From: Chitinophagaceae bacterium
Lineage (GTDB): Bacteria > Bacteroidota > Bacteroidia > Chitinophagales > Chitinophagaceae
Assembly (NCBI GenBank): GCA_016720825.1
Contig: JADKJV010000025.1
Span: 1-10,257 of the forward strand
Reading direction: 5' to 3'
Length of the DNA: 10,257 nt
In this document: positions 6,801 to 10,257 of the stretch, piece by piece
Layout: the number at the start of each line of letters is the position of its first letter
How positions within the stretch are numbered: position 1 is the first letter of the stretch
Notes under the pieces: generated by a model
Databases searched by the model: none
Told to the model about the DNA's origin: nothing
Seen by the model: the letters and a program-made list of their open reading frames with translations, nothing else
Program-made: the position numbers and the translations under genes

Positions 6801-7858
6801 CCGAACTTGATTTCAGTGACTTACTGACCAGTGCAGGTAAAATTGCTAAAGATATTCTGGGCGGCACATTAATCAAACCGGGATTCGCCCCCACCTTCGG
6901 CTCGCAATTAAATAAACCTGTGTCTAACATCACGCTCGTATCAGCACCCAAAAACCTGGGTGCGGATGCAAATACCATTGCAGCTGTAAAACCTGTCACC
7001 ACAGCTCCTGCAATGAATATTCCTGTCTCTGCTACGGTAACAACCGGCTGGGCAGGGAAATTCTTCCGGATTGAAAACCTGTGGAAAGCCGGTCAGCGGA
7101 TCAATATTGAAAATGGATCACTTACGTCATCGAATATGTTTGATGCAGCATGGAGTGCACAATGGTCCATAAAACCGGTACCGGGTACAAATTATTACTG
7201 GATAGAAAACCACTGGAAAGGCACAAGATTAAATGTAGAGAAAGGATACCTCGATTGTTCTGTGATAAGCAATGATGCCTGGAGTGGCCATTGGGAACTG
7301 AAAAAAATCGGACCGAACCTGTACTGGCTGGAAAACCGCTGGAAAACCGGCGAACGTATTAATGTAGAATCAGGAAAACTGAGCTGCAATACCATCCGGG
7401 ATGGTGCAAACAGCGCCATGTGGTATATCCGTGAAGTAAAAGAATCCGATTATGACCTGAATGAAAAGTTAGTTCGGTTAGATAATGTGTGGATGACAGG
7501 CAGCAGGATCAATATTGAAAACGGCCCCCTCGTATTTTCCCCGGCAGCCGACGGTGCTTTCAGTGCACAGTGGATTTTGAAAAAGGTACCTGGAACCACC
7601 TTTTTCTGGATTGTAAATAAATGGAAACCTGAACAGCGGATCCATATCGAAAACGGACCTATAGCAGCCGGCAGTATACATGATGGTGCATTAAGCGCCC
7701 AGTGGTCACTGAAATCAGTGCCCGGTTCAAACGCGTACTGGATAGAAAACCGGTGGAAACCCGGTCAGCGTATCAATGTCGAAAAAGGATCATTGCAGTG
7801 CAGTATGATTAATGACAATGCGCAGAGTGCCCAATGGATCCTGCGGTATGTTTATTAA
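3869..7858 (+). CDS. Large secreted beta-rich protein with six C-terminal RICIN-like repeats
   Basis: This intact 1329-residue protein starts with a signal peptide (IKRLACISTFALLCYTGHA, cleavage near residue 23); the Cys at 18 does not form a good lipobox. Residues of about 45-750 are beta-rich, with many alternating Gly/Ser strands, and are not recognised as any named family. Residues 112-165 and 233-287 look like copies of one module (LLxFL, LPxS, then a strand pair). Residues of about 752-830 form a charged alpha-helical coiled coil (ESRNKLAKAKAD, GEKRAAAQKVRDEAIRAMNE). Six repeats fill 1061-1329, each with a W-K-x-G-x-R-I-N-I-E-N-G core and a SAQW motif, split three plus three by a linker at about 1190-1200. 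That suggests two beta-trefoils. There is no T9SS sorting domain. The gene follows the related RICIN-like gene on the same strand and probably shares its transcript. A role as surface or matrix adhesin is inferred only. Confidence 0.85.
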   Translation: MMNCIKRLACISTFALLCYTGHAAGFSDTTHLAKHAATEDEKQTIAGAINKYLDITGIQIGDLDVSSTGDGVKLASGKVSFFGMDNIELKAEITTDRKVKSITSIFPVSATVTPDKLLKFLSGKSLSSFLPKSFPLQTGISIKELSLAFDDKGDSLDKVSLNFGTGNYAIDGFNGFAIDGMEIGFTLDKPTSPQRKASATVSGEGKIGAIPVNLSATMSSDPDDLLFSFTATGINITSLLSSFLSDSKTNKLLRFIPASVKSAAISSITASFNPTNKNFSALAQTSIGDAELQFNGASAESKSAMLFALAPPADFRFSSLSGTLAPLDGIGLTGTALIISTLAEEDATCHLPALQDEGDIRVEEGVNVFSTIRLNADIAKLLKVNQVKLRGTCNETFTNMSMSAALDLNIPMGQNITMKEVVFGTRLGTVNPVEFNIGGKIEAKIGEDLVGFNASFAFAPIDQKISGEFFMEALQKKNNPLVKGKLGPDGKSDLPEWTNPFGIPGVGLRKLGVGAGIDFKNPILLSSLGFTGAARLGTVQDRAKHIEGDATVVIDITKPTNSLIDITMKNMTILAMIEAFVDNANIQGQLRTMLNSGIDQGRVLVVPIDGMQAFGKTYNKGVSVSGQLLLGGIKANGDFSMNESGVSGAGSMDAVNWGNGAFVISGRTTDKPQFRFAYAKGSLPSFFIDGKISLLGISSETTASLDAAGFSFTTSGKIANSFEATLEGKGSFNESAKGIYVRASLRNDLVSQLNQMVTGKINEAIQTTKNTFQESRNKLAKAKADIIYIDEEIRKRTAALLGEKRAAAQKVRDEAIRAMNEQQQLINTCLANNRSSQEKINALPDWRFLEKGAYYTAIASNNATIEAAKVAYAGYLGTVNTTADIVEDFPNDFLLTDLLAKKVIYQATLSVAELGLDAAEGISVTTLEATKWVMDKTLGGLFDIKTAEFAGTFGLTNQYKVNAAINFTLGNNPYNMVAELDFSDLLTSAGKIAKDILGGTLIKPGFAPTFGSQLNKPVSNITLVSAPKNLGADANTIAAVKPVTTAPAMNIPVSATVTTGWAGKFFRIENLWKAGQRINIENGSLTSSNMFDAAWSAQWSIKPVPGTNYYWIENHWKGTRLNVEKGYLDCSVISNDAWSGHWELKKIGPNLYWLENRWKTGERINVESGKLSCNTIRDGANSAMWYIREVKESDYDLNEKLVRLDNVWMTGSRINIENGPLVFSPAADGAFSAQWILKKVPGTTFFWIVNKWKPEQRIHIENGPIAAGSIHDGALSAQWSLKSVPGSNAYWIENRWKPGQRINVEKGSLQCSMINDNAQSAQWILRYVY

Positions 7859-7951
7859 TATAGGAAGATTTCAGGTATGGAAATAAACCCATTTTCTGTA
7901 CCCGTTAATTTATGATCGCTGAATAATAAATGTAATCGAATCGCTCTGGCT

Positions 7952-9937
7952 TTATCCGATTGTCAGGATGACTTCGAAACCGTTCTGGTTGCTGGTTTCA
8001 AGTCTGCCACCGATTTTTTCGGCCCGCATTTTCATATTGCTCACACCCAATCCGTCGGAGAAGGGAACGGTGTATGCCTTGCCATTATCATGAATGGATA
8101 AATATAAACTGCCCTTTTCGTGACCAAACTTAATCTTTACATGGTTTCCATCGCTGTGTTTGATAATATTGGTGATGGCTTCTTTAAAAATCAGGTAGAT
8201 AGCCTGTCTTTTTTCAGGGTCAATGAATTTCCGGGTATCAATGTCTGACACAACAAACTCCTGTGTGAAATTTTTCATAGCGAGGTTTCTTTCGGCGAAT
8301 GACCGCATCCGGTCAATCAGGTTTTCATACTTGTCTTTACGGCTGTCCATCGCCCAAACCGTATCCCGCATATGTTCCATGGCTTCCCGGCTCATTTCGC
8401 TGATTTCATCCAGTGATTTTTTTTGTTCGCCTTGTGCAGTATAGGCCAGCATCTGGCTTTGCATGGCAAGACCGCTGAGGATGGAGCCCACATCATCGTG
8501 CAGGTCACTGCTGATTTTTGTACGCAATTTGGCAAGTTCTTTTTGCCGCTGCAGTCGCTGGTTAAAGCGGCTTCTGATTACCAGGAAAACAACAGTGAGC
8601 AGACTGGCCAAAAGCAGGGCAATCACCCATGTTTTTTTATACCAAACCTGCTTCATTATCACAGTGAGCGAATAGTAAGATGCATCCGTATCGTTCAGTG
8701 ACGTTGACACTTTAACTTCCATCACATAGCTGCCTGGCCGCAGCCCGGAAATCACAATTTTATTGTCGGGCTTGTAATCAGACCAGTTATCGCTGAATCC
8801 ACTGATACGGTAACTATAATATACATCATGGCTGAATTCAGGTACTGAGAAACTGAACTGTACATTATTATCATCCGGCTGGAGCACAAGCGATCCGGAA
8901 ATCTCCAGGTTACTGGATAAATAACGGTAGGTACTGGTCCGGTTACTGAATATGGCAATACCCGCCAGTTTCAGGGATTTTACCGGTTCAGAGGCATTGA
9001 TGAATTCAAGTTCATCCGGGGTGAATGAAAACAATCCATTTGTAGTTCCAAAATAATACTTTCCGTCGCTGGCAGTGAACACAGCCGCCCGGTTAAATTC
9101 TGCCGTAGCCATCGGGTGGCCCTCCGGCAAATTAAAAAATGTTTTCGTGCTGGTATTAAAATACAAAAGCCCATAGCTGCTGCCAATGTAAAAATTACCT
9201 GTTCTGTCCGCTGCAATACTGAAAACAGCCCGGTTTTGCAACAGGCCATTGGTGATGAACGGATTCTTATAAACAATGGCTTTACCAGTGTTGATATCCA
9301 ATACGCCCAAACCATCGGCACAACCAAACCAGAGCTTGTTACCGGCTCTCTCAAGGTCTGTGATATTGTTATCGGAAGTGTTCAGTTCCCCTTTCAGGTA
9401 CTGTTTCAGCAATGTCCCTTTTTTACTGATCAGACATAATCCAAAATTCTGGCTTGCTGCCCAGAGATTGCTTTCATCAATACCGGCAATGATATCGTTC
9501 AAATCTATAACCGTTGCTCCTTCATGATTTGAGGAAATATCAATCCCAAGCGGGTAACTGCTCAGTTTACCATGAACCAGGTCATAACAATGCAGTGTCC
9601 GGGTGCCCCACCGGAAAAGCCAGCAGCTGTCCCTGTTCAAATACTGGGTACAATGCCCGCCGAAAGTAGAGTCAAACATATAACGGTATTGCCCGGATGC
9701 GATATCAATCAGTACATTATTCCATAGCAATTGTTTATTCCAGAAATGAAGGCTGTACGTGGAGACGAGATCCCCTTTCATATATTGCCTGACAGGCAGG
9801 GGTTTAAAAACGGCAGTACCTGCTGTTTTTTTGGAAACACCGGTGTAATAAGATGCATACATGGAATGATCATCTCCCTCAGCCAATGCCCTGAAGCTAA
9901 CAGGCTTTGAAAAAGACTCAGGGTTCCTGGGGATCAC
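7952..9937 (-). CDS. Two-component sensor histidine kinase (propeller - Y_Y_Y - HisKA_3 - HATPase), main fragment
   Basis: The protein senses a periplasmic signal and autophosphorylates to pass phosphate to a response regulator. Counted from 9937, residues of about 1-315 are beta-propeller blades with Reg_prop-like motifs (KLWFGCADGLGVLD, NFYIGSSYGLLYFN, KYYFGTTNGLFSF). A Y_Y_Y domain (about 352-428, YYSYRISGFSDNWSDY) and one membrane helix (437-455) follow. The HisKA_3 domain has the phosphoacceptor His480 in DLHDDVGS, and the HATPase domain has an N box at 584-594 (FKEAITNIIKH), DNGKA at 617 and DGLGVSNM at 628. This is the NarL/LytS-type architecture common in Bacteroidota; the partner would be a LuxR-type regulator, not present here. 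The GTG at 9937 is not the real start: upstream sequence VYRE and QPVYRE continues the propeller in frame, and the gene extends past the window edge (see next entry). It is convergent with the secreted-protein pair. Confidence 0.9.
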   Translation of the reverse strand: MIPRNPESFSKPVSFRALAEGDDHSMYASYYTGVSKKTAGTAVFKPLPVRQYMKGDLVSTYSLHFWNKQLLWNNVLIDIASGQYRYMFDSTFGGHCTQYLNRDSCWLFRWGTRTLHCYDLVHGKLSSYPLGIDISSNHEGATVIDLNDIIAGIDESNLWAASQNFGLCLISKKGTLLKQYLKGELNTSDNNITDLERAGNKLWFGCADGLGVLDINTGKAIVYKNPFITNGLLQNRAVFSIAADRTGNFYIGSSYGLLYFNTSTKTFFNLPEGHPMATAEFNRAAVFTASDGKYYFGTTNGLFSFTPDELEFINASEPVKSLKLAGIAIFSNRTSTYRYLSSNLEISGSLVLQPDDNNVQFSFSVPEFSHDVYYSYRISGFSDNWSDYKPDNKIVISGLRPGSYVMEVKVSTSLNDTDASYYSLTVIMKQVWYKKTWVIALLLASLLTVVFLVIRSRFNQRLQRQKELAKLRTKISSDLHDDVGSILSGLAMQSQMLAYTAQGEQKKSLDEISEMSREAMEHMRDTVWAMDSRKDKYENLIDRMRSFAERNLAMKNFTQEFVVSDIDTRKFIDPEKRQAIYLIFKEAITNIIKHSDGNHVKIKFGHEKGSLYLSIHDNGKAYTVPFSDGLGVSNMKMRAEKIGGRLETSNQNGFEVILTIG

Positions 9938-10257
9938 TTCTCTGTAAACTGGCTGGCTGCCGGTATCTTTTTTTCAGGCGATACAGACTTGGACTGTGTT
10001 TGCAGCAGCAGTCCCTGTTCCGTTGCCTGAATATCCTGGTCAGTGCCTCACTCAGGTGACTGGGTGCTTCTTTTTGTACCAACGCTGAAAATTGCGGGGA
10101 GAGATCCTGGACAGTGCGCGACAATTTATCGATGATAAAAAGATTCAGGTTGCTGGCAATACAAATCATGCTGCCATCCACATAAATCGCCTGTATTTTA
10201 CCGGCTATATATTCCGGTAATGAAGTATACAGTTCTATCTTATCATTTGCCGGGTTC
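9918..10257 (-). CDS. Sensor histidine kinase, upstream propeller fragment (partial, frameshifted)
   Basis: The frame is open from the window edge and encodes a propeller segment (IYVDGSMICIASNLNLFIIDKL) belonging to the same kinase. Past about 10036 the reading turns into a Cys/Arg-rich stretch (RQRNRDCCCKH) unlike a propeller, and it stops at 9918. The adjacent frame between 10035 and 9968 instead reads DIQATEQGLLLQTQSKS and then EKK. Adding one G at plus-strand CC 10035-10036 and one A at the seven-T run 9968-9974 gives a continuous join to KDTGSQPVYREVIPRN and the main kinase frame. The GTG at 10181 is internal. The true start lies beyond 10257. The corrected visible part encodes about 768 residues. 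Confidence 0.75.
   Translation of the reverse strand, partial: NPANDKIELYTSLPEYIAGKIQAIYVDGSMICIASNLNLFIIDKLSRTVQDLSPQFSALVQKEAPSHLSEALTRIFRQRNRDCCCKHSPSLYRLKKRYRQPASLQRSDPQEP

Overview
The window looks like chromosomal DNA of a Bacteroidota bacterium, most likely from the Chitinophagaceae or a close relative. Evidence: moderate G+C, start codons preceded by A/T-rich sequence without a Shine-Dalgarno motif, an outer-membrane beta-barrel protein ending in Phe, secreted proteins with RICIN-like repeats, and a sensor kinase that joins a beta-propeller, a Y_Y_Y domain and a HisKA_3 kinase. The placement is an inference from gene content. There is no rRNA, tRNA, CRISPR array or transposase.

Left part (about 1-1753), all genes on the minus strand. 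A class III nucleotide cyclase homology domain is followed, in a shifted frame, by a clear YHS metal-binding domain, so the original gene was probably a cyclase-YHS fusion. Upstream of it is a 427-base gap holding four copies of a very GC-rich repeat and two tandem rho-independent terminators. These terminators serve the next minus-strand gene, a small outer-membrane beta-barrel protein.

Middle (about 1754-7858), plus strand. After an intergenic region with nested inverted repeats come two genes 37 bases apart, probably co-transcribed. The first encodes a secreted protein with two beta-trefoil-like (RICIN-like) regions, but it is broken by three single-base frameshifts. The second is an intact 1329-residue secreted protein: a long beta-rich region I do not recognise, a coiled coil, and six C-terminal repeats of the same kind as those in the first protein. 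The pair looks like a secreted surface or matrix system.

Right part (about 7952-10257), minus strand and convergent with the pair. A two-component sensor histidine kinase (propeller, Y_Y_Y, one membrane segment, HisKA_3, HATPase) runs off the window edge and carries two single-base frameshifts near its visible N-terminal side.

The strongest cross-cutting observation is that three unrelated genes carry six one-base indels in total, nearly all in homopolymers, and the downstream protein sequence is well preserved in every case. This fits sequencing or assembly error better than three independent pseudogenes, and it hides the true domain architecture of each gene.
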